A stretch of 6,325 nucleotides of DNA from Myxococcales bacterium (GCA_021784495.1 JAJXSQ010000138.1:1-6325); one strand, 5' to 3'. Positions 1 through 5,764 are shown, counted from the first letter of the stretch. The notes: a model not told the origin generated them from the sequence alone. Numbers and translations: made by a program.

Positions 1-1
1 G

Positions 2-466
2 ATGGCGCGCAGCGAGGCCGCCGCCGACCTCGGGGCGCTCGGCCGGGCCCTCGACGCCGAGCCGGCGGCGGCGCTCCATGGCTGGGAGGCGCTCTCCCGC
101 CTCCCCGACGCCGCCGAGGCCCTCCGCTTCGTCGACGCCCGCGCCGCGGCGGCGCCCGGGGACGCGGCCCTCCAGGTGCTGCGGGGGCGGCTCCTCCACC
201 GGCTGGGGCGCCGCCCGGAGGCGCTGGCCACCTTCCGTCGGGCGCTCGACCTGGACGGCGCGGGGGAGGCCTCCCTGGTGCTCGGAGACCTGCTGCGGGA
301 GCTCGAGGTCCCGGCGGGCGTCGAGGAGCTCCGGGCGCGGCACGACCTCCTGGTGGCGGCGCTCCTGCGACGCCCGGCGGCCCTCCGGTGCACCCGGTGC
401 GGGACCGAGGCCACCCACCGCGGCTGGCGCTGCCGCGGCTGCGGCGCCTTCGACGCCTTCGGCTAG
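2..466 (+). CDS. TPR protein with C-terminal LapB-type zinc ribbon (3' part only)
   Basis: This is the C-terminal 154 residues of an Ala/Arg/Leu-rich helical protein; the frame is open to the left edge, so the ATG at base 2 may be internal. Residues about 55-101 read as TPR-like helix pairs (for example LRGRLLHRLGRRPEALATF). The last 25 residues hold two paired cysteines, C130-x2-C133 and C144-x2-C147, the second in the setting WRCRGCGAFDAFG. A TPR array ending in this two-CxxC rubredoxin-like ribbon with a 'W.C..C..(W/F)D' finish is the architecture of LapB/YciM, the roughly 390-residue inner-membrane-anchored protein that in E. coli controls LpxC proteolysis by FtsH and so lipopolysaccharide synthesis. 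A LapB-like role is inferred only: the N-terminal membrane anchor and most TPRs lie outside the window. An Hsp70 gene follows 58 bp downstream on the same strand. Confidence 0.75.
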   Translation: MARSEAAADLGALGRALDAEPAAALHGWEALSRLPDAAEALRFVDARAAAAPGDAALQVLRGRLLHRLGRRPEALATFRRALDLDGAGEASLVLGDLLRELEVPAGVEELRARHDLLVAALLRRPAALRCTRCGTEATHRGWRCRGCGAFDAFG

Positions 467-509
467 GGGGGAGCGGCCCGCGCGCCCGCGCCGGGACCCG
501 GCCGAACCG

Positions 510-518
510 TGCTAGATC
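510..518 (+). promoter_or_regulatory. Extended -10 element of a predicted leaderless promoter
   Basis: The sequence TGC-TAGATC fits an extended -10 (TGn plus hexamer) only moderately: the hexamer matches TATAAT at 3 of 6 bases. It ends exactly 6 nt before the ATG at 525, so the usual spacing puts +1 on the A of that ATG. There is no Shine-Dalgarno sequence before this start and no -35 match 17 bp upstream. The same arrangement with identical spacing is found before the prephenate dehydratase gene, which strengthens both calls. Confidence 0.5.
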
Positions 519-524
519 TCGGGC

Positions 525-2135
525 ATGGCCGGTCCCCGGGAGAAGCCCATCGTCGGCATCGACCTGGGCACCACCAACGCCTGCGTCGCCTCGGTGCGCA
601 ACCGGATCCCGCGGGTGGTCCCGACCGACCGCGGCGCGCTCATCCTCCCCACGGTCGTGGCGCTCTCCGAGAAGGGGGACCTGCTCGTCGGGGCGCTCGC
701 CAAGGATCAGCTGATCGTCAACCCGAAGAACACGATCTACGGGGCCAAGCGGCTCATCGGGCGCACCTTCAGCTCGAAGGTGGTCCAGGAGCTGCGGAGC
801 TACTACAGCTACGAGATCGTCGAGGGCCCCGCCGGGGAGGCGGCGGTCCTGCTCGGCGGGGCGGTCCGGACCCTCCCGGAGATCTCCGGGATCGTGCTCG
901 CCCACCTGAAGCGGATCGCCGAGACCTTCCTCCAGCGCGAGATCCCGCAGGCGGTGATCTCGGTGCCGGCCCACTACTCGGACGCGCAGCGCCAGGCGGT
1001 GCGGGAGGCGGGACGGATCGCCGGCTTCGAGGTGCGCCGGATCGTGAACGAACCGACCGCCGCGGCGCTCGCCTACGGGTTCTCCCGCGGCCTGGACCAG
1101 AAGATCCTCGTCTACGACCTCGGGGGCGGCACCTTCGACGTCTCGGTGCTGCAGCTCTCCGGGAACGTCTTCGAGGTCCTGGCCACCGGCGGGGACACCT
1201 TCCTCGGCGGGGTCGACTTCGACAACCGGATCATCGACTACGTCCTCGACGACTTCTGGCGCCGGCACCAGATCGACCTCGCCGGCTCGCCCATCGCGAT
1301 GCAGCGGGTGAAGAACGGCGCGGAGACGGCCAAGATCGATCTCTCCCTCATCCCCAACGTGGTCATCGACCTCCCCTACGTCGAGGAGCGGAAGGGGAAG
1401 CCGCTCGACGTCCGGGTGCCGCTCTCCCGCCACCGGCTCGACGAGCTCACCGTCGACCTCGTCGACCGGACGTTCGAGATCTGCGATCGCGTGCTCGCCG
1501 AGCGCAACCTCCGCCCCGACCAGATCGACGAGGTGATCCTGGTCGGCGGCCAGAGCCGGATGCCGCTCGTCCAGGAGAAGATCCGCGCGCACTTCGGCCG
1601 CCCCGCGCGCAAGGGGGTCCACCCGGACGAGTGCGTCGCCCTCGGCGCCGCCCTCCTCGGCGACTCCCTCGACGCCATCGACTCGGTCACCCTGGTCGAC
1701 GTCCTCTCGATGCCGATCGGGATCGCCACCCCGACGAACCACTTCCGCACCATCCTCGAGAAGAACGTCGCCATCCCCTCGGCGCGCTCCTTCCGGCTCC
1801 CCCCGCCGCGCGAGCCCGGCCAGCCCATCGAGATCGACATCTTCCAGGGCGCCTCCGACCTGATCGTGGACGACGAGTTCCTCGGATCGATCCGCCTCCC
1901 GGCGGCGGCGACGGGACGGCGCATCGACTTCAAGCTCGACGAGGAGAGCCTCCTCCACGTCAGCTTCGACGATCCGGCGAAGGGGATGACGGCGCTCTCC
2001 CTGGCCACCCGCGACACGCCGGAGGCGCTGCGGCGCGCCCTCGCCGAGGCGGCCGCCGAGCGATCGGGCCCCCAGGTGGAGAGCGGCGCCCGGGGGCGCC
2101 GGGGCGGGCTCTTCGGCTGGCTGAAGCGCGGCTGA
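525..2135 (+). CDS. Hsp70 (DnaK-like) chaperone lacking the helical lid
   Basis: This is an ATP-dependent chaperone of the Hsp70 family, 536 residues against about 640 for DnaK. The nucleotide-binding domain (about 8-385) is complete: phosphate-1 loop GIDLGTTNA (11-19), catalytic Lys75 in KRLIGR, the VPAHYSDAQRQA segment, NEPTAAALAYG (175-185), phosphate-2 loop YDLGGGTFDVSVL with D198 and T203, and the adenosine motif VILVGGQSRMP (337-347). The linker (VTLVDVL) keeps Asp392. A beta-sandwich substrate domain follows (about 395-495; FQG at 440-442, LLHVS at 476-480). After it only one short helix (about 498-513) and a tail ending GLFGWLKRG remain, so the lid is essentially absent. It should bind and hydrolyse ATP, but client trapping must differ from DnaK. 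The ATG is supported by the leaderless-type -10 just upstream and by the motif-proximal N-terminus. It is probably a paralogue, not the main dnaK: no grpE or dnaJ is in the window. Confidence 0.93.
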   Translation: MAGPREKPIVGIDLGTTNACVASVRNRIPRVVPTDRGALILPTVVALSEKGDLLVGALAKDQLIVNPKNTIYGAKRLIGRTFSSKVVQELRSYYSYEIVEGPAGEAAVLLGGAVRTLPEISGIVLAHLKRIAETFLQREIPQAVISVPAHYSDAQRQAVREAGRIAGFEVRRIVNEPTAAALAYGFSRGLDQKILVYDLGGGTFDVSVLQLSGNVFEVLATGGDTFLGGVDFDNRIIDYVLDDFWRRHQIDLAGSPIAMQRVKNGAETAKIDLSLIPNVVIDLPYVEERKGKPLDVRVPLSRHRLDELTVDLVDRTFEICDRVLAERNLRPDQIDEVILVGGQSRMPLVQEKIRAHFGRPARKGVHPDECVALGAALLGDSLDAIDSVTLVDVLSMPIGIATPTNHFRTILEKNVAIPSARSFRLPPPREPGQPIEIDIFQGASDLIVDDEFLGSIRLPAAATGRRIDFKLDEESLLHVSFDDPAKGMTALSLATRDTPEALRRALAEAAAERSGPQVESGARGRRGGLFGWLKRG

Positions 2136-2161
2136 GGGCGCGGCGCCGGATCCGCCGTTCG

Positions 2162-2190
2162 TTGACACCCGATCCCGGCGACGGCATACT
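2162..2190 (+). promoter_or_regulatory. Sigma-70-type promoter of the tRNA-Val gene
   Basis: A perfect -35 TTGACA (2162-2167) is followed by a 17-bp spacer and the -10 CATACT (2185-2190; 4 of 6 bases match TATAAT). Transcription is expected to start near 2197, about 13 nt before the mature tRNA 5' end. The bases just after the -10 (CCGCGCC) form a GC-rich discriminator, which in other bacteria accompanies stringent (ppGpp) control of stable-RNA promoters; that control is inferred here. Confidence 0.82.
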
Positions 2191-2209
2191 CCGCGCCCTC
2201 GCGGTCCAG

Positions 2210-2281
2210 GGGCGCTTAGCTCAGCGGTAGAGCACTGCCTTCACACGGCAGGGGTCGCAGGTTCAAGCCCTGCAGCGCCCA
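2210..2281 (+). tRNA. tRNA-Val (anticodon CAC)
   Basis: A full cloverleaf can be drawn by hand. The acceptor GGGCGCT (2210-2216) pairs with AGCGCCC (2274-2280), followed by discriminator A2281. The D stem is GCTC/GAGC around a 7-nt loop (2219-2233). The anticodon stem CTGCC/GGCAG (2235-2251) encloses the 7-nt loop TTCACAC, giving anticodon CAC at 2242-2244. The variable loop is 5 nt, and the T arm is GCAGG-TTCAAGC-CCTGC (2257-2273). Every stem pairs perfectly. Anticodon CAC reads the valine codon GUG, a favoured codon at this GC content. The 3' CCA is not encoded (TTT follows the discriminator), so the tRNA nucleotidyltransferase must add it. The gene stands alone, with its own promoter upstream. 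Confidence 0.96.
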
Positions 2282-2316
2282 TTTCGTCGCCGCGCGGCGG
2301 GGACGGGACCTCCCGG

Positions 2317-2341
2317 CGGAGCCGAGCCACCGGAGCCGAGC
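2317..2341 (+). repeat. 11-bp tandem direct repeat in the HAD gene leader
   Basis: CGGAGCCGAGC occurs twice (2317-2327 and 2331-2341), separated by CAC, so the period is 14 bp. The second copy abuts the ATG at 2342, and its GGAG (2332-2335) lies 6 nt before the start, so it can serve as the ribosome binding site. The first copy gives a second, more distant GGAG. It may be a chance duplication or an operator-like site; nothing more can be said from one locus. Confidence 0.6.
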
Positions 2342-3004
2342 ATGCGCCGCCCGTTCGCCGTCCTGTTCGATCTCGACGGCACGCTGGTCGACACCGTCCC
2401 GTTCATCCTCGAGAGCGTGCGCCACGCCTTCGATGGCTACGGCCGCGCTCCCACCGACGCCGAGTGGATCGCCGGGATCGGCACCCCGCTCCGGACCCAG
2501 CTCGAGGGCTTCGCCCGCTCCCCGGCGGACGTCGCGCCGCTCCTGGAGCGTTACCGCGCGTTCTGGCTCGAGCACCACGACCGCCGCACGCACGCCTTCC
2601 CCGGGGCGGTCGAGGTCGTGCGATCCCTGCACCACGACGGCCACCCGATCGGCGTCGTCACCGCCAAGGTGGAGTCCGGGGCCGAGCGGACCCTCCGGCT
2701 GGTGGGGCTCCACGACTGCGTGGACGTCCTGGTCGGCGCCGACACCGTCCCCCGGGCGAAGCCCGATCCCTTGCCGGTCCTGCACGCGCTCCAGCGGCTC
2801 GGCCGCGCCCCGCGGGAGGCGCTGATGATCGGGGACTCCCCCCACGACCTCGCCGCCGCGCGCGGCGCCGGCGTCGCCAGCGTGGGAGCCTGCTGGGGCG
2901 CGACGGCCCGGGAGGCGCTCGCTCCCCTGGCCGACCACCTCCTCTCCGACGTGCGCGACCTCGCGCCCCTGGTCGCGGCGCTCGAGGCCTCCGCCGCGGG
3001 CTGA
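2342..3004 (+). CDS. HAD-superfamily phosphatase, phosphoglycolate phosphatase/PpaX type
   Basis: This is a 220-residue haloacid dehalogenase hydrolase, a typical length for the Gph/PpaX group, and should be cytoplasmic and Mg-dependent. Motif I is FDLDGTLVDT with nucleophile D10 and acid D12; motif II is GVVTAK with T107; motif III is K140 in AKPDP; motif IV is IGDSPHDLAAARGAG with D165 and D169. The helical cap lies between motifs I and II (about 18-85), and the segment YRAFWLEHHD before the core resembles PpaX. Substrates in this group include 2-phosphoglycolate and pyrophosphate; the exact one cannot be read from sequence. The ATG has a GGAG 6 nt upstream. The gene starts 60 bp after tRNA-Val with no convincing terminator between, so read-through from the tRNA promoter is possible. 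No glyoxylate or photorespiratory genes lie nearby. Confidence 0.9.
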   Translation: MRRPFAVLFDLDGTLVDTVPFILESVRHAFDGYGRAPTDAEWIAGIGTPLRTQLEGFARSPADVAPLLERYRAFWLEHHDRRTHAFPGAVEVVRSLHHDGHPIGVVTAKVESGAERTLRLVGLHDCVDVLVGADTVPRAKPDPLPVLHALQRLGRAPREALMIGDSPHDLAAARGAGVASVGACWGATAREALAPLADHLLSDVRDLAPLVAALEASAAG

Positions 3005-3054
3005 GCCGCGGGCCCGGGGACCGATCGCGCCCCCCGGCCCCGGAGGGGACTGGA

Positions 3055-3083
3055 TTGTCCCGCTCGCCCCGCGTGACTATGGA
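3055..3083 (+). promoter_or_regulatory. Possible promoter of the histidine kinase gene
   Basis: TTGTCC (3055-3060) and TATGGA (3078-3083) are separated by exactly 17 bp within the 97-bp gap between the HAD and kinase genes. The -35 matches 4 of 6 bases and the -10 only 3 of 6. The predicted start near 3090 falls at the edge of the ribosome binding site, leaving a leader of about 12 nt, which is short. This is a weak call that rests mainly on position and spacing. Confidence 0.35.
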
Positions 3084-3101
3084 TCCGCGAGGAGGAGGAC
3101 C

Positions 3102-3860
3102 ATGGCCACTCGGCCGAAGGGTAGGGCGCGCGCCTCCCGACACGGGCCGCGCAAGGCCGCGGCCGCCTCCGATCGGGATCGCTTCCTCGCGCTCGCATCG
3201 CATGAGCTCCGCACGCCGCTGACGGCGCTGGCGCTGCACCTCGACTCGGCGCTGCGGATGGGGAGCGGCCCGGGAGAGGCGGACCTGCCGACGGCCGCGC
3301 GGGCCCAGATCGAGTCGGCGCGCCGCCAGGTCCGCCGGATGGCCTTCCTGGTCGACGAGATCCTGGACATCACCCGGATCCAGTCCGGGGCGGTGGAGCT
3401 GGCGCCGGAGGAGCTCGACCTCGCGGCCCTCGTCCGGTCGGTGGTCACCCGACGCCTGCGCGAGGCGGAGTCCGCGCGGGCGACCGTCTCGGTGGTGGCG
3501 CCGCCGGCGCTCCCGGGGCGCTGGGACCCGGCGCGGGTGGAGCAGGTGCTCGTCCACCTGCTGACGAACGCCTTCAAGTTCGGGGGAGGGCGCCCCGTCG
3601 TCGTCGAGGTGACCGAGGAGGGCGATCGCGCCCGCCTCTCGGTCCGGGATCGGGGGCGGGGGATCGCGCCCGAGGATCAGGAGCGGATCTTCGTCCGGTA
3701 CGAGCGGGCCGATCCGGCGCCGGAGCAGGCCGGGCTCGGGCTCGGGCTCTGGATCGCCCGCGAGTTCGTCGAGCGGATGGGCGGGACCATCGCGGTGGAG
3801 AGCCGGGCGGGGGAGGGCGCCCGCTTCGTCGTCGAGCTGCCGCTCGGCCGGGGCGGTTGA
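3102..3860 (+). CDS. Soluble sensor histidine kinase without a visible sensor domain
   Basis: This 252-residue two-component kinase consists almost only of the transmitter. A basic 25-residue N-terminus precedes the HisKA dimerisation domain (about 26-98), with the H-box FLALASHELRTPL and phospho-acceptor H34; E35 and T38 form the usual HExxT pair. The HATPase_c domain (about 105-250) shows the N box HLLTNAFKF (N156), G1 DRGRGI (D183), F box ERIFVRY (F197) and G2 GLGLGLWIA (from G211). No transmembrane segment, PAS, GAF or receiver domain is present, so it should act in the cytosol and take its signal from a partner or from its short N-terminus. The ATG has a strong Shine-Dalgarno AGGAGGAGG (3090-3098) 3 nt upstream, and no earlier in-frame start is close by. 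No response regulator is encoded in the window, so its target is unknown. Confidence 0.93.
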   Translation: MATRPKGRARASRHGPRKAAAASDRDRFLALASHELRTPLTALALHLDSALRMGSGPGEADLPTAARAQIESARRQVRRMAFLVDEILDITRIQSGAVELAPEELDLAALVRSVVTRRLREAESARATVSVVAPPALPGRWDPARVEQVLVHLLTNAFKFGGGRPVVVEVTEEGDRARLSVRDRGRGIAPEDQERIFVRYERADPAPEQAGLGLGLWIAREFVERMGGTIAVESRAGEGARFVVELPLGRGG

Positions 3861-3910
3861 CCGACCCTCTCCCCCGCCGGCGCGCGGGCGCCCTCGGGGG
3901 CGCCCGGGCC

Positions 3911-3919
3911 TGCTATCGT
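3911..3919 (+). promoter_or_regulatory. Extended -10 element of a predicted leaderless promoter (pheA)
   Basis: TGC-TATCGT is an extended -10 (TGn plus TAnnnT) that ends 6 nt before the ATG at 3926, which places +1 on the A of the start codon. There is no Shine-Dalgarno sequence before this ATG (the six intervening bases are CGACCC) and no -35 match. The layout matches the element before the Hsp70 gene base for base in spacing, including the shared TGCTA core. Confidence 0.55.
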
Positions 3920-3925
3920 CGACCC

Positions 3926-4747
3926 ATGCGCATCGCCTACCTCGGCCCCCCGGGCACGTTCAGCGAGGAGGCGCTCGCCCGCTGCGACCTCGCCGGCCCG
4001 GAGGAGCCGCTCCCCTGCGCCAGCATCGCCGCGGCCTACGACGCCCTGCTGTCGGGCGACGCGGACGGCGCGCTCCTCCCCATCGAGAACTCCATCGAGG
4101 GGGCGATCGGGACGACCCTCGACCTCCTCGTCCACCGCCCCGGACCGCTCATCCGCCGGGAGGTGCTCCTGCCGGTCCGGCAGCACCTCCTCGCCCGCCC
4201 CGGGGTGCGGCTCGCCGAGGTGACCCGCGTCCTCTCGCACCCCCAGCCGCTCGGCCAGTGCGCGCGCTTCCTCCGCGCGCGCCTCCCCGACGCCCGCCTG
4301 GAGCCGACCCACTCGACCACCGACGCGGCGATCCAGGTGGCGGCCGGGCTGGCCGGCGCCGCGGCGATCGGATCGAGCGTCGCGGCGAGGCGCTACGGTC
4401 TCGCGATCCTGGCCGAGGCGATCCAGGACGCCGAGGAGAACACGACCCGGTTCGTCCTGGTCGCGCGGGTCGACGAGGCGCCGACCGGGAGGGACCGGAC
4501 GAGCATCGCCTTCACCCTCGACCGCGACCGCCCCGGCGGGCTCCACGAGGTGCTCGGCGAGCTCGCCGCCCGGTCGATCAACCTCTCCAAGATCGAGAGC
4601 CGACCCATGAAGCAGGCGCTCGGCCACTACGTCTTCTTCGTCGACTTCGAGGGCCACCGCCTGGAGGAGCCGGGCGCGGCGGCGCTCGACGGCGTGCGCG
4701 CCCGCGTCCACCGCCTGCACCTCCTGGGATCCTACCCGAGGACCTGA
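3926..4747 (+). CDS. pheA: Prephenate dehydratase (monofunctional, with ACT domain)
   Basis: This enzyme converts prephenate to phenylpyruvate, water and CO2 in cytosolic phenylalanine synthesis. It has 273 residues, usual for the monofunctional form; no chorismate mutase domain is fused. The catalytic domain (about 2-182) shows YLGPPGTFSEEAL (5-17), PIENSIEG (52-59), LSHPQPLGQC (103-112), HSTTDAA (129-135) and NTTRF with the key T174-R175-F176. The ACT domain (about 191-270) has GGLHE (204-208) and ESRP (224-227), the phenylalanine-binding motifs, so allosteric feedback inhibition is expected. I chose the ATG at 3926: it starts directly at MRIAYLGPPG and has the leaderless-type -10. The frame is open upstream to a TTG at 3857, overlapping the kinase stop, but that would add 23 residues unlike the family. 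It stands alone; no other aromatic genes are visible. Confidence 0.96.
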   Translation: MRIAYLGPPGTFSEEALARCDLAGPEEPLPCASIAAAYDALLSGDADGALLPIENSIEGAIGTTLDLLVHRPGPLIRREVLLPVRQHLLARPGVRLAEVTRVLSHPQPLGQCARFLRARLPDARLEPTHSTTDAAIQVAAGLAGAAAIGSSVAARRYGLAILAEAIQDAEENTTRFVLVARVDEAPTGRDRTSIAFTLDRDRPGGLHEVLGELAARSINLSKIESRPMKQALGHYVFFVDFEGHRLEEPGAAALDGVRARVHRLHLLGSYPRT

Positions 4748-4758
4748 TGGGGCGGGCC

Positions 4759-4796
4759 CCCGGCGGCGGGCCGGGAGCGGAATATTTCTGTTTTTT
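4759..4796 (+). terminator. Weak terminator-like hairpin plus T-rich tract after pheA
   Basis: CCCGGC (4759-4764) and GCCGGG (4770-4775) form a 6-bp GC stem with a 5-nt loop, 11 bp after the pheA stop. A T-rich stretch (TTTCTG then TTTTTT, 4785-4796) follows, but 9 nt separate it from the stem, more than a textbook intrinsic terminator allows. The T-rich patch may instead belong to the promoter of the next gene. Confidence 0.25.
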
Positions 4797-4817
4797 GGCT
4801 CCCTGGGTGCGTAAGAT
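4795..4817 (+). promoter_or_regulatory. Promoter region of the barrel gene: overlapping sigma-54-like and sigma-70-like elements
   Basis: TTGGC (4795-4799) and TGC (4808-4810) place GG and GC exactly 10 nt apart, as in -24/-12 sigma-54 promoters (consensus TGGCACG-N4-TTGCW); the -24 half is good and the -12 half partial. A sigma-70-like -10, TAAGAT (4812-4817), overlaps its downstream edge and has no convincing -35. Both models predict a start at about 4822-4824, giving a leader of some 30 nt. The upstream patch AATATTTCTGTTTTTT is the most AT-rich stretch in the window and could act as an UP-type element. Confidence 0.4.
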
Positions 4818-4853
4818 TTCCGGGTCAATGTCTTTCGCGAGGGGGCCCCACAC

Positions 4854-5762
4854 ATGAGAAACGCCATCCGCGCCGCCGCCGTCGGCGCGCTCCTGCTACC
4901 GGCCGCCGGGGCCTCTGCCCAGACGACCTTCCCCGGCTTCTCGATCGAGCGGTTCACGCCCGACGCGTCGGCCGTCAGCTCCTTCGTCATCGGCACCGCC
5001 GAGATCCTCCCCGCCGGAGAGGTCCGGGTCTCGGCCTCCGAGGAGTGGGAGCTCCGCCCGCTGATCATCAACGGCGACGGCTCGGTGGTCGGCCGCGGCT
5101 ACCCGCTCGCCGGCGAGCGCGCCGGGGACGTGATCACCGACCGGGCCACCACCTTCGTCAGCGTGGCCGGCGCGGTGAACGACTGGCTCGAGCTGAGCGC
5201 GCGCCTCCCCATCATCGCCTGGCAGCAGGGCCAGACCGGATCGAGCGTCCTCGGCCCCCTGAGCCAGGAAGGGATCGGCCCGATCGACCTCGGGGCGCGG
5301 GTCGTGGCCCTGAAGCAGGACGCCGACTCGCCGCTGAGCATCGCCTTCGGCCTCGAGGTCCTGCCGAACTGGGGCTCGGCCCAGGCGCTCGGCGGCGACA
5401 CCGCGTGGGACTTCGCCCCGCGGATCGAGATGAGCCACCGGTTCGACGGCTTCATCGTCGGCGCCCAGGCGAACATCCTCGTGCGGCCGCAGCCGGTCTA
5501 CCTGCCGAACAGCCAGACGCTCGGCAGCGAGTTCCAGATGGGCGCGGTCGCGGCGACGACCGGCCCCGGGCTGCGCGGCGAGCTCTCGATCCGGGGGACC
5601 CCCGGCCAGCCGCCCGACCAGACGATGGAGATCCTGGCCGGCCTGCGCATGCCGATCGGGCCCTTCGAGGCCTTCGTCATCGGCGGCCCCGGCTTCTTCG
5701 CGATGCCCGGCACCCCGACCTGGCGCGTCGTCGGCGGCTTCGCCTTCAACACCAGATCCTGA
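4854..5762 (+). CDS. Outer-membrane beta-barrel protein (transporter/OmpA N-terminal-barrel type)
   Basis: This 302-residue exported protein has a Sec signal peptide: a basic start MRNAIR, a hydrophobic core AAAVGALLLPAAG and a signal peptidase I site ASA|Q (cleavage after residue 22). No lipobox cysteine is present. The mature chain alternates polar and hydrophobic residues in short strands with Gly/Asn/Asp turns (for example LELSARLPIIAW, LSIAFGLEVLP, FIVGAQANILVRP, WRVVGGFAFN), as in an outer-membrane beta-barrel. The opening FSIERFTPDAS and the following WELRPLIINGDGSVV resemble the N-terminal barrel of myxobacterial OmpA-like proteins, but no thrombospondin-3 repeats or OmpA peptidoglycan-binding domain follow. 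The chain ends in FAFNTRS, so the aromatic of the assembly signal is not the last residue. The ATG has GAGGGGG (4839-4845) 8 nt upstream. Function is unknown. Its stop lies 2 bp from that of the convergent minus-strand gene. Confidence 0.82.
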   Translation: MRNAIRAAAVGALLLPAAGASAQTTFPGFSIERFTPDASAVSSFVIGTAEILPAGEVRVSASEEWELRPLIINGDGSVVGRGYPLAGERAGDVITDRATTFVSVAGAVNDWLELSARLPIIAWQQGQTGSSVLGPLSQEGIGPIDLGARVVALKQDADSPLSIAFGLEVLPNWGSAQALGGDTAWDFAPRIEMSHRFDGFIVGAQANILVRPQPVYLPNSQTLGSEFQMGAVAATTGPGLRGELSIRGTPGQPPDQTMEILAGLRMPIGPFEAFVIGGPGFFAMPGTPTWRVVGGFAFNTRS

Positions 5763-5764
5763 CC

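Noticed and set aside
509..2230. A 573-residue open frame overlapping the Hsp70 gene in another plus frame
   Set aside because: It is rich in Arg, Gly and Pro with no recognisable motif, as expected from an out-of-frame reading of GC-rich DNA; the Hsp70 frame carries every family motif.
2288..2299. Palindrome CGCCGCGCGGCG after the tRNA as a terminator
   Set aside because: The stem is only about 4 bp once a loop is allowed, and no T tract follows; such palindromes are frequent at this GC content.
2210..2345. tRNA-Val as an attachment site for an integrated element
   Set aside because: No integrase, no repeat of the tRNA 3' end and no change in composition follow it; the next gene is an ordinary HAD phosphatase.
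3014..3043. CCGGGG/CCCCGG inverted repeat after the HAD gene as a terminator
   Set aside because: It is a 6-bp stem with a loop of 12 nt or more and no T tract; alternative pairings exist, so it is probably compositional.
3857..3925. Upstream start (TTG at 3857) for prephenate dehydratase, overlapping the kinase stop
   Set aside because: It would add 23 Arg/Ala-rich residues before the conserved MRIAYLGPPG start and ignores the well-placed -10 before the ATG at 3926.
3677..5071. A 464-residue minus-strand open frame across the kinase, pheA and barrel genes
   Set aside because: It runs antisense over three well-supported genes and their gaps and has shadow composition; high GC content suppresses stops.
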